Shown here: one piece after another, positions 50,440 through 59,736 of the stretch | Layout: every line of letters begins with the position of its first letter | Numbering within the stretch: the first letter of the stretch is position 1 | Assembly: GCF_018603515.1 (NCBI RefSeq) | Contig: NZ_JACATN010000002.1 | Coordinates: 310,001 to 374,000, forward strand | Length of the DNA stretch: 64,000 nt | Direction of reading: 5' to 3' | Source of the DNA: Zobellia barbeyronii | Lineage (GTDB): Bacteria; Bacteroidota; Bacteroidia; Flavobacteriales; Flavobacteriaceae | Program-made: the position numbers and the translations under genes | The notes under the pieces: generated by a model | What the model saw: only the letters and a program-made list of their open reading frames with translations | What the model was told of the DNA's origin: nothing | The model's database searches: none

Positions 50440-53001
50440 TTAATTTTCTAATTCTAACAAAGCTACAGACTGCAATGCATCTCTAATAACGCTGCTCCAG
50501 ATGGTATACCCTTCTTTGTTAAGATGTAATCCATCTGACAAATATAGTTCCGGTATGGGCCTGTTATCACTGCTGATCATATGGCTAAACACATTTATAT
50601 ACTGTGCATTTAAATCGGAAATTATATATTTTGACAGTAACAAATTAGTTTCTATAATCAACGGAATCATCTGCTCCCGCTCAACGCTTGGTTTTAAACT
50701 TATCAAGGCCAAAGCTACGTCTGGATATTTGGCTTTAATCATGCCCACTAATTCGTGACAATCTGCCAATACTTCTTGCGGAGTCCTTCCTTGATTCAAA
50801 TCATTCTCACCTGCGTAAAGAACTAATTTATAAGGGTTTACCTCTTCAAATATTTCATCAAAATAATGAATACACCAAGCAAATGTAGAACCTCCAAAAC
50901 CAAGATTTACAGTATTAAAAGGGAGCAAATCTCTTTGCATATGTACCCATAAACGCACTGAAGAACTTCCATAAATTGCAATGAGATTTTCTTGGGTCTT
51001 CAATTTTGTTACCCTTCTTTTTAATCTTTTAATTTCATTGGACCACATTGCAGGCGGCTCTTCCTTATTGACCTTCCCGCCTGGAGATACAAATAACTCC
51101 TCTGCCCTATTTCTTGCTTTTTGAACATCAATTTTATATTGCGCTTGATACTCTAGCACAAACGCATAAATATCATCGTTCTTTTTTGATGCTACCTTTT
51201 CACTTAATAAAAACGGCTCCCCTATTTTACAATAAAATAAAGACCGTCCTATTCTATCATCAAAATTTACCATGACTATAGGCACTATAAGCGGTTCTTT
51301 TTCCTGACCTGCAGCCAATTTAAAAGCTCCCATTCTAAAGGGGCCAGGAGATTCCTCGGTTCTATAAGAGGTTCCTTCTGGGCTAATAATTAGATTATAA
51401 TTGTTGCTTAAGTGTATAGAAGCTTCTTCATAAAATATGTTTCGCGCTTGTTCCATATGTTCAGATGACGTAAGCTCGGAATCTTTGGTAAACACATTAA
51501 TGTGGCCCAAATTGTCATAATAATTTTGGTGACCATATTCTTGCCCTCTACCAATACGGACGGTTCTAATACCAGGTTTTCCATATTTTTCATGCAGGAC
51601 CTTCGCACTTATAAAATGCGAATCCAATGTAATTTGAAAGCTATTATTTAACGTATAGTGTGTATCATTAACCAAGTGGTTATAGGTGAAAATATGGCCT
51701 GTAGTCTCGGGTAAATTTTCCCATCCCTCAATTATATAAGGTACATTTTCAAAAACTTCGTTAGTTAATTCGGCACAAATTTTTCGATTCAAATCAAGGT
51801 CTGTGGTATCCCTTTCCGTAACATTTGAATAGATTTTCTGCAATCCGTTTATAAAATTACACTCCTTCTGATCTTCCGTCAACAATTCTAAACTTAAAGA
51901 TGCAATATGTCTTTCTAAAGCACTACCATCATCTAATAAAGAAGTTAATGCATCATAAGCCAGTTTTTTAGTGTTATTACTTTTTAAAAGATGAGATACT
52001 TGGTGCAAAGGAGATGAAACAGATAAGCGTGATTCATTGTTCTTAATTAGCTGAAATACCGCCTGAAGATTATGTTTACCAAGTAAGCCCACATACCTTA
52101 TGAATGCAGCGTTTAGTTGGTTACCCATAAGCCATATTAAACGTTGAAAAAAATGACCTTCAAACTGATCATCTTTTTGAAACAACCCCATTAAGTCGTG
52201 GTCATGAATAAAATAGGCAGAAGTTCTGGTTCGGGTAATTGCAGAGCAGCTATCCTTCTGTTTTAACAGACAAGACCAACCAAACACAAATCCTGAATTC
52301 TTAATGGAACGTTGTTTAATTTCAATTGAATTCTCGATCCGCTTTATTGCCACTTCGCCATCAATCAAAATAAACAACCCATTACTAGAGCCATCTTGAA
52401 CATATAAAACTTCATCTGCTTCATATTCTCTTCGTTCTGCAAAAGATGCCATGGCAGACAATTGTTTCTCCTCAAAACAATCTAAAAAGGGAGAACGTCT
52501 CATAAGAGAAACAATTTGTTCCTTTTCTGCTACTGGTGAAATATGAAATTTCCGGTCTTCCACAAAAGGCTGAAACCGAACCGGATTTAATAATTCCGAT
52601 TGCTTTAATAATGCCGTGTGTAAAAGGTGATATAATTTTGAGCCTATATTTTTAAGTAGCAAATTTTGGTGTCCTTCTTGCAAATACGTTTCAATTTGCT
52701 CAAAAGGAATTTCAAAGAATACCGCTTTTTGAGAAGCTACCAACACTTTGTAAACATAGCGTTTTGCAGTAGTAAACCCATTAAGTCCTAAAGTAGAAAA
52801 TGGCTCCGAGTTCTGACAAACCAGCACATCTTTATCAGGATTTTCAATAGAAATATAATACGCTATGCTGCCCTCTAAAAGCCACCTAAACGTTCTTACC
52901 TTCTTATGAATAAAGCATATGGTATGACCCTTTTCATAATTTTGAATTTTTCCATTTGGAAATTTTTCCTGCAGTTGTGAAATACTGATTTCTTCTTTCA
53001 A
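50440..53001 (-). CDS. Fusion: two cNMP-binding-like domains, acyltransferase and SGNH hydrolase
   Basis: 853 residues. Residues of about 15-125 and 165-290 are CRP-like cyclic-nucleotide-binding folds (GHTICFIHKK; DEVLYVQDGSSNGLFILIDGEVAIKR). A helical linker runs to about 420. Residues of about 430-635 resemble a lysophospholipid acyltransferase: NHLVND (His442, an H-x3-D rather than the usual H-x4-D) and ISPEGTS. Residues of about 672-853 are an SGNH hydrolase with Ser680 (YGSSS), Gly (GFGGS), Asn733 (GENDL) and Asp823/His826 (DGLH). No membrane segment is evident. It may acylate or deacylate lipids under ligand control. I know no characterised protein of this form. Confidence 0.85.
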   Translation of the reverse strand: MKEEISISQLQEKFPNGKIQNYEKGHTICFIHKKVRTFRWLLEGSIAYYISIENPDKDVLVCQNSEPFSTLGLNGFTTAKRYVYKVLVASQKAVFFEIPFEQIETYLQEGHQNLLLKNIGSKLYHLLHTALLKQSELLNPVRFQPFVEDRKFHISPVAEKEQIVSLMRRSPFLDCFEEKQLSAMASFAERREYEADEVLYVQDGSSNGLFILIDGEVAIKRIENSIEIKQRSIKNSGFVFGWSCLLKQKDSCSAITRTRTSAYFIHDHDLMGLFQKDDQFEGHFFQRLIWLMGNQLNAAFIRYVGLLGKHNLQAVFQLIKNNESRLSVSSPLHQVSHLLKSNNTKKLAYDALTSLLDDGSALERHIASLSLELLTEDQKECNFINGLQKIYSNVTERDTTDLDLNRKICAELTNEVFENVPYIIEGWENLPETTGHIFTYNHLVNDTHYTLNNSFQITLDSHFISAKVLHEKYGKPGIRTVRIGRGQEYGHQNYYDNLGHINVFTKDSELTSSEHMEQARNIFYEEASIHLSNNYNLIISPEGTSYRTEESPGPFRMGAFKLAAGQEKEPLIVPIVMVNFDDRIGRSLFYCKIGEPFLLSEKVASKKNDDIYAFVLEYQAQYKIDVQKARNRAEELFVSPGGKVNKEEPPAMWSNEIKRLKRRVTKLKTQENLIAIYGSSSVRLWVHMQRDLLPFNTVNLGFGGSTFAWCIHYFDEIFEEVNPYKLVLYAGENDLNQGRTPQEVLADCHELVGMIKAKYPDVALALISLKPSVEREQMIPLIIETNLLLSKYIISDLNAQYINVFSHMISSDNRPIPELYLSDGLHLNKEGYTIWSSVIRDALQSVALLELEN

Positions 53002-53076
53002 AAAACGATGATTTTAAGTCTGTCCGACGTACTAACATATTAAAGTCTGACTAAGAAAAGAAGTATTCCTTTTATT

Positions 53077-53140
53077 AAAATCGATATATCATTTACCGCC
53101 GTTTATATTATAAAAATCCATAATATATGATATCGATTTT
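53077..53140. repeat. Inverted repeat upstream of the fusion gene
   Basis: Arms AAAATCGATAT (53077-53087) and ATATCGATTTT (53130-53140) around a 42-base interior, 76-139 bp before the fusion-gene start at 53001. Candidate operator. Confidence 0.4.
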
Positions 53141-53249
53141 CCCGAATCACTTAATACCTAAAAGATTAGGGGTATTGTTTTTTACCGCAGTATTGGGAGA
53201 ATTTTTGTTAACAACAATCAATCTTTATAGATACTTACAATCAAAAGCA

Positions 53250-54353
53250 TTATTTACTCTCCGCCAAGGTATTTTCTTCCATGATTTCTAAATCATTCGT
53301 AATTCTATTCAGTAGTACACCAAAATCATCTTGGTTGATGAGGCTACTTTCACGATTTGGAAAAATCTCCTCCACAGGAAACCTGTGATTCAAATCAATG
53401 GTAAACTGATAAAAATTGGTAAGCAACTCACCCTTAGTATCTAAAAGAGGAACATCTAAAGTAATTGGATTACTATTAACATTGGTCTGATCAGGAACTA
53501 TCCAGGGACGACTTGAGTTAAGAACATCTGAATCTCGCTTTATGGTAACACTTTTCCGAGGTATTCGCTTTTTATTCGTGTACCATTTATGATTAACCGC
53601 ATCATAGGCATCGTAAGTTTCTTGTGCCGTTTTAACAACAGCTAAACTATCTAATGTAGAAACGATAATCTGTGTTGCTGCAGCATTAAAAGGGAGCTTA
53701 GAATGCAAGGCTTGCATGCCTACGTGAATGCCTAGTAGGTTGGAATATACATCCTCTACCGAAAAACTAGAAAATTTCTCTGGCATTAAAGGAATAGTCG
53801 ATGCTCCAAACCAAGTAGAGATTTCGTGCCATAGAGAAAAGTCATATGTTATTTTTCCCGCTAATAGAATACAGTCGCTATTAGTAAGCTCTGCTGGTAT
53901 ATTCAAATATAAAGTCTTGCGTCCTGCTTCGTTCCGCAAAGGCAATATCACTTCTCCTTTACCTCTACTGTTTAAGATAACGGTATACAAATAGCGCGTC
54001 CAATCAATTTGATCTCGTAAATGTCCTATGTCTATAAAACCTCCTTTATGGGAATAAATGGTTCCAATACCTTCACTCTTATTACCCATATAGTGATGCT
54101 CGTTTAAATCGTCTACACTAATCACCTGATCAATATTTACAAATGGCACGCCCCATAATTTTAGGTCATATCCAAAAGCACAACAAGCCCTAATAATACG
54201 CGGAGGGATTTTCTCTAGATCAACATCATCAGGAATACCTTGGGCACAAGTAGTTGCTGGATTAACAACAAAAGCCAATAGCAGTAGTAATTTTATGCTA
54301 TATAATGTTGTTTTGTACATATCAATTTTCATGGTGCTGTTGCTAAATATCAT
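53250..54353 (-). CDS. DUF4056 domain protein, secreted
   Basis: 367 residues. A signal peptide lies near residues 8-38 (KLLLLLAFVVNPATTCAQ). The core has RIIRACCAFGYDLKLWGVPFV, IYSHKGGFIDIGHLRDQIDWTRYLY and LLAGKITYDFSLWHEISTWFGAS, recognised as DUF4056, an uncharacterised periplasmic family with conserved His/Asp residues that resembles a hydrolase. Its ATG overlaps the preceding stop by four bases (ATGA), so it is the last gene of the carotenoid operon. Whether it takes part in carotenoid or lipid transfer is unknown. Confidence 0.85.
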   Translation of the reverse strand: MIFSNSTMKIDMYKTTLYSIKLLLLLAFVVNPATTCAQGIPDDVDLEKIPPRIIRACCAFGYDLKLWGVPFVNIDQVISVDDLNEHHYMGNKSEGIGTIYSHKGGFIDIGHLRDQIDWTRYLYTVILNSRGKGEVILPLRNEAGRKTLYLNIPAELTNSDCILLAGKITYDFSLWHEISTWFGASTIPLMPEKFSSFSVEDVYSNLLGIHVGMQALHSKLPFNAAATQIIVSTLDSLAVVKTAQETYDAYDAVNHKWYTNKKRIPRKSVTIKRDSDVLNSSRPWIVPDQTNVNSNPITLDVPLLDTKGELLTNFYQFTIDLNHRFPVEEIFPNRESSLINQDDFGVLLNRITNDLEIMEENTLAESK

Positions 54354-55108
54354 AGATTATTACGCTTCAGCATATCAGGATAGAGTTCATCTTCAACCCA
54401 CATAAAGTTAGGAAAAATGCGAATTATTTTTTCATAACACAGTTTGGCTAGTTGTATTTGATCGGTGGCTTCGTAGGCTTGACCTAAAGCTGTCATGGTG
54501 TTTATATACATCCAATTATTAACCACCAGTCCTTGTTTTTCAAAACTTTTAACCGCCTTTACATAGTATTCTATTGCTTCCGTCTTATCTCCACCAAAAA
54601 CCGCTGGACGATAATACATTGAATTCCCCTTCTCTATATTACCTTGAATATTCTCCGGATCTAGCTCTATAGATTCATTTATATACCGCATGCTTTTGGG
54701 GCCCAAGTAAACAGCCTTAAACTTTGAGATACCAATGGTAAAGGCAATGTAAGCTCCTTTGTAGGCCAGAAGGGTTGCATTTTTTGGTGATTGATCTAAT
54801 AACTTATCAATAATTTGCTCGGATTTCTCAATGTAATCTTCTGCAGTATCATATTTTTCGGCACCAATTAACCAAGCCGTATACCCGTAATAATAACTGA
54901 TGAGCTCTAATTGCTCTTCTAAATTATTCTCATTTACATTCTTTTCGCAAGTCTGCATGAGCTCATACCACTTATGCATTTTACCTCTAGAATATGCTTT
55001 GTAAATTGAATCGCGGTAGGTGGTACTCTGAGAAAAACCAGATTGCATTGTAAGCAACAAAGTGAAAATCACAATAACTAATCTTGTAATATATTGCGGC
55101 CTTTCCAT
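54350..55108 (-). CDS. TPR-like secreted protein in the carotenoid operon
   Basis: 252 residues with a signal peptide (about 1-27, ending SGFSQS). The mature part is helical with TPR-like repeats (YDTAEDYIEKSEQIIDKLLD, ESIELDPENIQGNIEKGNSMYY, TALGQAYEATDQIQLAKLCYEKIIRIFPN). The 5' end overlaps the glycosyltransferase gene by 31 bases and the 3' end overlaps the DUF4056 gene by four, so all three are co-translated. Function unknown; probably a periplasmic scaffold. Confidence 0.78.
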   Translation of the reverse strand: MERPQYITRLVIVIFTLLLTMQSGFSQSTTYRDSIYKAYSRGKMHKWYELMQTCEKNVNENNLEEQLELISYYYGYTAWLIGAEKYDTAEDYIEKSEQIIDKLLDQSPKNATLLAYKGAYIAFTIGISKFKAVYLGPKSMRYINESIELDPENIQGNIEKGNSMYYRPAVFGGDKTEAIEYYVKAVKSFEKQGLVVNNWMYINTMTALGQAYEATDQIQLAKLCYEKIIRIFPNFMWVEDELYPDMLKRNNL

Positions 55109-56178
55109 ATTAATCGCTTCTGTTGGTTGTTAATGAGTCCTTTTATTATGATTACAAGAAATACTAAGTGTTGGGGTAATGCCAATACTATATTTTGAAA
55201 AACTGATTGTTGGCTCGCCAAACTTACAAAAAAACGAATTGACACTATGCCAACCATATAAGCGGTAAACCACCATATACCCAAATTAACATAGAGTACG
55301 AATGGCGCAATTGTGGTTATAATTCCAAAAGAAATCGTTACCAAAATACTATTTCCAAAAAATTGAAAAATGTTTTTTGTAAATCCCTCAACAGCAGTAT
55401 CTAACCCGTCATACATACGGCAAGAAATATCAGCATCTCCTAAGAGCGTATCACAGGCTAAATCTTTCTGTTTAAATAATTTTATAATAGCAATGTCTTC
55501 TACCCTATGGGCCTTACATTTTTCATGCGGCCATATATCTTTATAAGTAACTGCTTTAAACATGATGAATTGCCCATTGGCGGCTGAAAAGGCTTCATTC
55601 TTTGAATTCCTAATTAGAGAAAGTGGCAGTAAACTCAACAAAATCCAGTTCATTAGAGGTACTGAAATTTTTTCTCCAAAAGACTGCACTATTTGCTTTG
55701 GGAATATAGAAAGTAACTGAAGCTCATATTTCTGGAAATGGCTAATGCTGCGTTTAATCAAATCTTTTCTTACGCTCACGTCTGCATCTAAAAAAAGTAA
55801 AACATCTCCGGTAGCAGCTTGTGAGAGTTGATTACAGGCGTGATTCTTTCCTAACCAACCCTGTGGAAGTTTTCCTCCGTTTATAAGTTTAATGTTGGGG
55901 TTCTTTGTTTCCCACTGTTTAACGATGCTTCCCGTTCTATCGGTTGAGTTATCGTTATATACGATGATTTCAAGAGCGCTGTACTCCAACGTAGATAATT
56001 GCTCTAGTAAGGTCCCAATGTTCTCTTCCTCATCGCGAGCGGGTATTAAAATGGAAATATTAGGCTCATTGGCCAATGGAGCCACCTTTGGTAAATAAGC
56101 AAACGAAAGGTAATTAACGAGCGCTACAAGCAACCTGATAATGAGCAAGCCCATAAGAAAATAACAGAAATAAATCAT
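55078..56178 (-). CDS. Family 2 glycosyltransferase (CruG/CrtQ-like), carotenoid cluster
   Basis: 366 residues. One N-terminal membrane helix (MIYFCYFLMGLLIIRLLVALV), then the GT-A domain with ISILIPARDEEENIG, IIVYNDNSTDRTG, the DxD motif LLFLDADVS and the acidic RVEDIAI, and several C-terminal membrane helices. Position next to CruF-like and CrtD-like genes suggests it adds a sugar to the tertiary hydroxyl of the carotenoid, as CruG does in 2'-O-glycosylation; other lipid acceptors are possible. It starts one base after the acyltransferase stop. Confidence 0.85.
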   Translation of the reverse strand: MIYFCYFLMGLLIIRLLVALVNYLSFAYLPKVAPLANEPNISILIPARDEEENIGTLLEQLSTLEYSALEIIVYNDNSTDRTGSIVKQWETKNPNIKLINGGKLPQGWLGKNHACNQLSQAATGDVLLFLDADVSVRKDLIKRSISHFQKYELQLLSIFPKQIVQSFGEKISVPLMNWILLSLLPLSLIRNSKNEAFSAANGQFIMFKAVTYKDIWPHEKCKAHRVEDIAIIKLFKQKDLACDTLLGDADISCRMYDGLDTAVEGFTKNIFQFFGNSILVTISFGIITTIAPFVLYVNLGIWWFTAYMVGIVSIRFFVSLASQQSVFQNIVLALPQHLVFLVIIIKGLINNQQKRLIWKGRNILQD

Positions 56179-56796
56179 TTAGGCTCCTAGTTTTGTAAAA
56201 CACGTTTTAGCAAAACGATTAAATTCTCTTTCTACATCTTCGGCAGTGGTATCTGCATTTATGGTCTGTGTTTCATAATACACACATAAATCTGGTCTAA
56301 GATTGGTTCCATAATTAATCAAGTTGATATTAAAAACCAACTGAAAATCGTTTTTTACGTTTTCTAAAACATGTGTAAGTAAGCCTTTTTCAAAAGTAAA
56401 CTCTCGTATGTATATGCTCTTAATCTTTCCTTGCGGAAAAAATAGAAATAGGTTTTCTTTATCCTGTAACAATTCAACGGCATATCCCAGACTCTCTAAA
56501 CTAGACCGTTTCCCTTTACTAATAGAACTAGCTCCTATTTTGGTTAACAGCATATTTTTACTCAACTCTTTTTCAAGCATCATAAAATAAAACCTGCGGT
56601 TAAAAACCTTGAAGTTTAATAAGATTTGGATAAAGCCATCGTAAAACGAAAAATGATTACTTAACATAAGAATAGGAACTCCTTTTTCTTCGTAATCACC
56701 AGTATAGTTAACATTGCCAAAAAAAAAGCCGATAAATATTTTTGTATAATATCTAGATATTTTTACCCATAATTTACTATGATTGGCTCGTATCAT
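56179..56796 (-). CDS. Lysophospholipid acyltransferase-like protein, carotenoid cluster
   Basis: 205 residues of the PlsC/LPLAT family: HFSFYD supplies the catalytic H-x4-D, and FPQGKI is the phosphate-binding motif (usually FPEGT). In a carotenoid cluster with a glycosyltransferase this is a candidate for adding a fatty acid to the carotenoid sugar, as in acylated carotenoid glycosides such as salinixanthin. A normal phospholipid role is also possible. It starts 2 bp after the CruF-like gene and abuts the glycosyltransferase gene. Confidence 0.82.
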   Translation of the reverse strand: MIRANHSKLWVKISRYYTKIFIGFFFGNVNYTGDYEEKGVPILMLSNHFSFYDGFIQILLNFKVFNRRFYFMMLEKELSKNMLLTKIGASSISKGKRSSLESLGYAVELLQDKENLFLFFPQGKIKSIYIREFTFEKGLLTHVLENVKNDFQLVFNINLINYGTNLRPDLCVYYETQTINADTTAEDVEREFNRFAKTCFTKLGA

Positions 56797-56798
56797 TT

Positions 56799-57458
56799 CT
56801 AATTTATGTTGAATTCATTTAGAATAACTATACCAATAAAAAAGCCGAATTGAATGAAAAATAGCCAGCGAGCCGGTCTGTTATGCGTGTCTATTTTAAA
56901 ATACTGAATTGCCCAATTAAACAATAGAGCCAAAAGAAACCAAACCACATAGTTATTTATGGGAGGGTCGTTTTTTGAAAATTCCCACATGTCCATTAAA
57001 GGCGCTACTTTTTCAAGTAAAATATCGTAAAGTATCATTAGCGATGCTCCACCTATAATAATCGGGGCGCTTTTAGATGTGTATTTAGAGATAATACCAT
57101 TAGAGGCATACACTAAGAAAACCCAATTAAGACCAATAACAACGGGTACATCTATTATTTTAATACCAAGCCCTTGCCCATAAGCATACACCCCAAATAA
57201 TTTGCCGGTTGCTACACCAATAATTTCAGTTATGATACTCAATATAAAAATACTTGCTAAAACTGCAATCGTTTTTATATTCCATTCTTTATGATGCATT
57301 AAAATGGCCCCTGTTACTAAAACCAAGGTGTACGGAGTAATTAGCTTAAATAAATCGTGCGTGAGCGGCATAGCATATAAGACCAAACCAACACAGTAAA
57401 AAACTATAAAAGTTTTTGGAAGACCCTCGTTAACTAAATATTTAATTATCCGGTTCAT
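56799..57458 (-). CDS. cruF: CruF-like carotenoid 1',2'-hydratase (carotenoid biosynthesis protein)
   Basis: 219 residues with seven hydrophobic segments, matching the DUF422/CruF family (ITEIIGVATGKLFGVYAYGQGLGIKIIDVPVVIGLNW). CruF adds water to the psi-end of the carotenoid to make a tertiary 1'-hydroxyl, needed for saproxanthin, myxol and salinixanthin. It has a conserved Glu-Ile-Ile-Gly-Val-x-Thr-Gly loop. It directly abuts the desaturase gene (no gap). The product is inferred from family and neighbours. Confidence 0.85.
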   Translation of the reverse strand: MNRIIKYLVNEGLPKTFIVFYCVGLVLYAMPLTHDLFKLITPYTLVLVTGAILMHHKEWNIKTIAVLASIFILSIITEIIGVATGKLFGVYAYGQGLGIKIIDVPVVIGLNWVFLVYASNGIISKYTSKSAPIIIGGASLMILYDILLEKVAPLMDMWEFSKNDPPINNYVVWFLLALLFNWAIQYFKIDTHNRPARWLFFIQFGFFIGIVILNEFNIN

Positions 57459-58919
57459 CTATGATGCAGGTATTTCATTAGCAACAATTTTAGCACTGGC
57501 CAAACAGAGCGGTATTCCGCCACCGGGGTGGACGCTTCCACCAACAAAATACAAGTTTTTTACACTTTTAAGAAAGTTTGGGTGTCTTAAAAATGCAGCA
57601 AACATAGAATTAGAAGAATTACCGTAAAGCGCTCCTCCTTTACTAAGGGTATTTTGCTCAATGGTTATGGGAGATGCAATCTTCTCATATTCTATATAAT
57701 CTTCAATATTTGTTTTAAGAGATTTATTGATTTTATTAATAATGTTCTGTTTGGTAGCACGTATCAGTTCATCCCAATTCTCCTTGCTGTTAGAAGGAGC
57801 GTTCACCATTACAAACCAATTTTCGCAATTTTTAGGAGCATCACTTTTAACCATTTTTGAACTCACAAAAATATATACTGTAGGATCATTATGAATGGTT
57901 TTCTCTTGAAATAGATTCGTAAACTCTTCTTTATAATCACCGCTAAAAAGAATATTATGCAAGTCTAACTCTGGAAATTCTTTGTTCACTCCCCAATAAA
58001 ATACCAAGGCAGATGATGAAGGTTCCAAACGCTCTATTCGCTTTTTTTGTGGGTGATCCATCAGATTATTAACCACATAATTAATATCCGAATCTGATAC
58101 AACGCTATCAAAAGCAAACTTCTCGTCCCCTACGCTTACTCCAACCGCTTTATTATTTTTTATATCGATGGATGTCACCAACGAATTAAAATTAAAACGA
58201 ACCCCTTTTTTTAAGGCGAGCTCATAAATGCTCTTTACAATAGAATACATGCCTTGTTCCGGAAAATAGGCTCCCAGATTGTTTTCTAGATGCGCTATTA
58301 CATTTAGTGTTGCAGGTGCCTTATATGGATTAGAGCCGTTATAAGTAGCATACCTATCAAACAATTGAATAAGCAATGGACTTTTAAAACTGCTCTTATT
58401 ATCTTCATGCATGGTTTTATAAAAGCGAATCTTATGAACTTGAAGCAGCGATTTTAAAACCGAAAACTTCAACAAGTTCTTAACTTTATGCAAGGAGTTA
58501 AAAAGGAAAATATCTGCGGTAATTTTGTAAATCAATAACGCACTTTTAAAATATCTAGTGACATTAGAAGGGTCTTCTCCTAGTTTTTCTACACATTCAT
58601 CCGTGAATTTTTGCTGATCAGACCAAGCAATAAGATTTTCACCTGATTTGAAGAAATACTTGCATAGCACATCAAGCTTTTTATAAGCAAAAGTTGCTGG
58701 AACTTTTTCACCAGCTGCACCATAAAGCTCTTCTACTAATTCTGGCAATGTAAATAAAGATGGTCCGGTATCAAAACGATACCCTTCCATATTAATCTCA
58801 CTTATTTTCCCGCCAGGAGAATCGTTTTTTTCAAATACAGTTACTTCATGTCCCTTAGATGCTAATCTGCACGCAGTAGCCAAGCCACCAATTCCAGAAC
58901 CAATTACAGCAATTTTCAT
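57459..58919 (-). CDS. crtD: CrtI-family carotenoid desaturase, probably CrtD
   Basis: 486 residues of the phytoene-desaturase superfamily: N-terminal FAD motif IAVIGSGIGGLATACRLASKGHEVTVFEKN and GGKISEINMEGYRFDTGPSLFT, and the C-terminal LYFVGGSVHPGGGIPLCLASAKIVANE. Both phytoene desaturase (CrtI) and 1-hydroxycarotenoid 3,4-desaturase (CrtD) share these. Placement next to a CruF-like gene and between cyclase and glycosyltransferase favours CrtD, which introduces the 3',4' double bond after hydration. It overlaps the cyclase gene by four bases. Confidence 0.85.
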   Translation of the reverse strand: MKIAVIGSGIGGLATACRLASKGHEVTVFEKNDSPGGKISEINMEGYRFDTGPSLFTLPELVEELYGAAGEKVPATFAYKKLDVLCKYFFKSGENLIAWSDQQKFTDECVEKLGEDPSNVTRYFKSALLIYKITADIFLFNSLHKVKNLLKFSVLKSLLQVHKIRFYKTMHEDNKSSFKSPLLIQLFDRYATYNGSNPYKAPATLNVIAHLENNLGAYFPEQGMYSIVKSIYELALKKGVRFNFNSLVTSIDIKNNKAVGVSVGDEKFAFDSVVSDSDINYVVNNLMDHPQKKRIERLEPSSSALVFYWGVNKEFPELDLHNILFSGDYKEEFTNLFQEKTIHNDPTVYIFVSSKMVKSDAPKNCENWFVMVNAPSNSKENWDELIRATKQNIINKINKSLKTNIEDYIEYEKIASPITIEQNTLSKGGALYGNSSNSMFAAFLRHPNFLKSVKNLYFVGGSVHPGGGIPLCLASAKIVANEIPAS

Positions 58920-59614
58920 GCGTTCTTAGTTTTTTTAGATTTCGTTTCAAAGACTTGAGTTAACGCCAATGGTAATAAAAGCAACGAAAAATTATAAAAC
59001 ATATCTTCTATAGGAACTGAAAGAATACGAATCCCTAATATGGCCTGAGGACTATAATCAAAAACAGGTTGTTCAATTCCTGTACCCGTTAAGATTCCGT
59101 TTATGATAAAAAATGGAATTAGTAAGATAAGATAGATAGCTAAATAATATTGTAACACTTCTCTAGCAAAATAATAGCTGAGTAAGAGTATCACTGGCAA
59201 AACAAGTAAAACAACAAAAGTATAGGTATAATCTCTATTTATAATTGACATGAGAACTGATACTACCGTTAATAGAAAAGTTACAATTTTTGTCCACCGT
59301 TCATTCAACTTGAATTTTGGAAAATGAAATTGAATTGCGTAAAAAGAGAACGCACAAGCATACGGAATGACAATAAAAAACAAGTACTCTTCCAAAGGAA
59401 GCTTATTTATATAAATTCCCGAATTATAGATTGGGTTAAAAAACCAATATCCATTATGCGTGAAAATAATATCCCAAACAACAAAAATAAACATCGTTAT
59501 TAAAATTGCAGGAAGCAGATATTTCCAACGCTTATAGAGTCTAAGGTTTTTCTCGAAACTCAACGCTAGAGGTCCGGCAAGCGAAAATAGAAGTATAATT
59601 AAATAGAGCGACAT
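58916..59614 (-). CDS. Lycopene cyclase (CrtYcd/CarR-type, fused)
   Basis: 232 residues with about six to seven membrane helices. Two repeats carry the acidic motifs of heterodimeric-type lycopene cyclases, fused in one protein: PLEEYLFFIVIPYACAF and PIEDMFYNFSLLLLPLAL. This family closes the ends of lycopene to beta-ionone rings; fused forms occur in Bacteroidota. It is the first gene of the carotenoid operon and ends with an ATGA overlap to the desaturase gene. With CruF and CrtD downstream, cyclisation at one end only would be expected. Confidence 0.87.
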   Translation of the reverse strand: MSLYLIILLFSLAGPLALSFEKNLRLYKRWKYLLPAILITMFIFVVWDIIFTHNGYWFFNPIYNSGIYINKLPLEEYLFFIVIPYACAFSFYAIQFHFPKFKLNERWTKIVTFLLTVVSVLMSIINRDYTYTFVVLLVLPVILLLSYYFAREVLQYYLAIYLILLIPFFIINGILTGTGIEQPVFDYSPQAILGIRILSVPIEDMFYNFSLLLLPLALTQVFETKSKKTKNA

Positions 59615-59736
59615 AGTTAAAGTTTTTCCTGTATGCTATGCCAGTGAAAGTTTATTGGTACTGTAATTATAGATTTTATGCCCAGATTTTAACCCCATTG
59701 GGTATTGGAATTCGCTCATTAAATAATTTCTATAAA

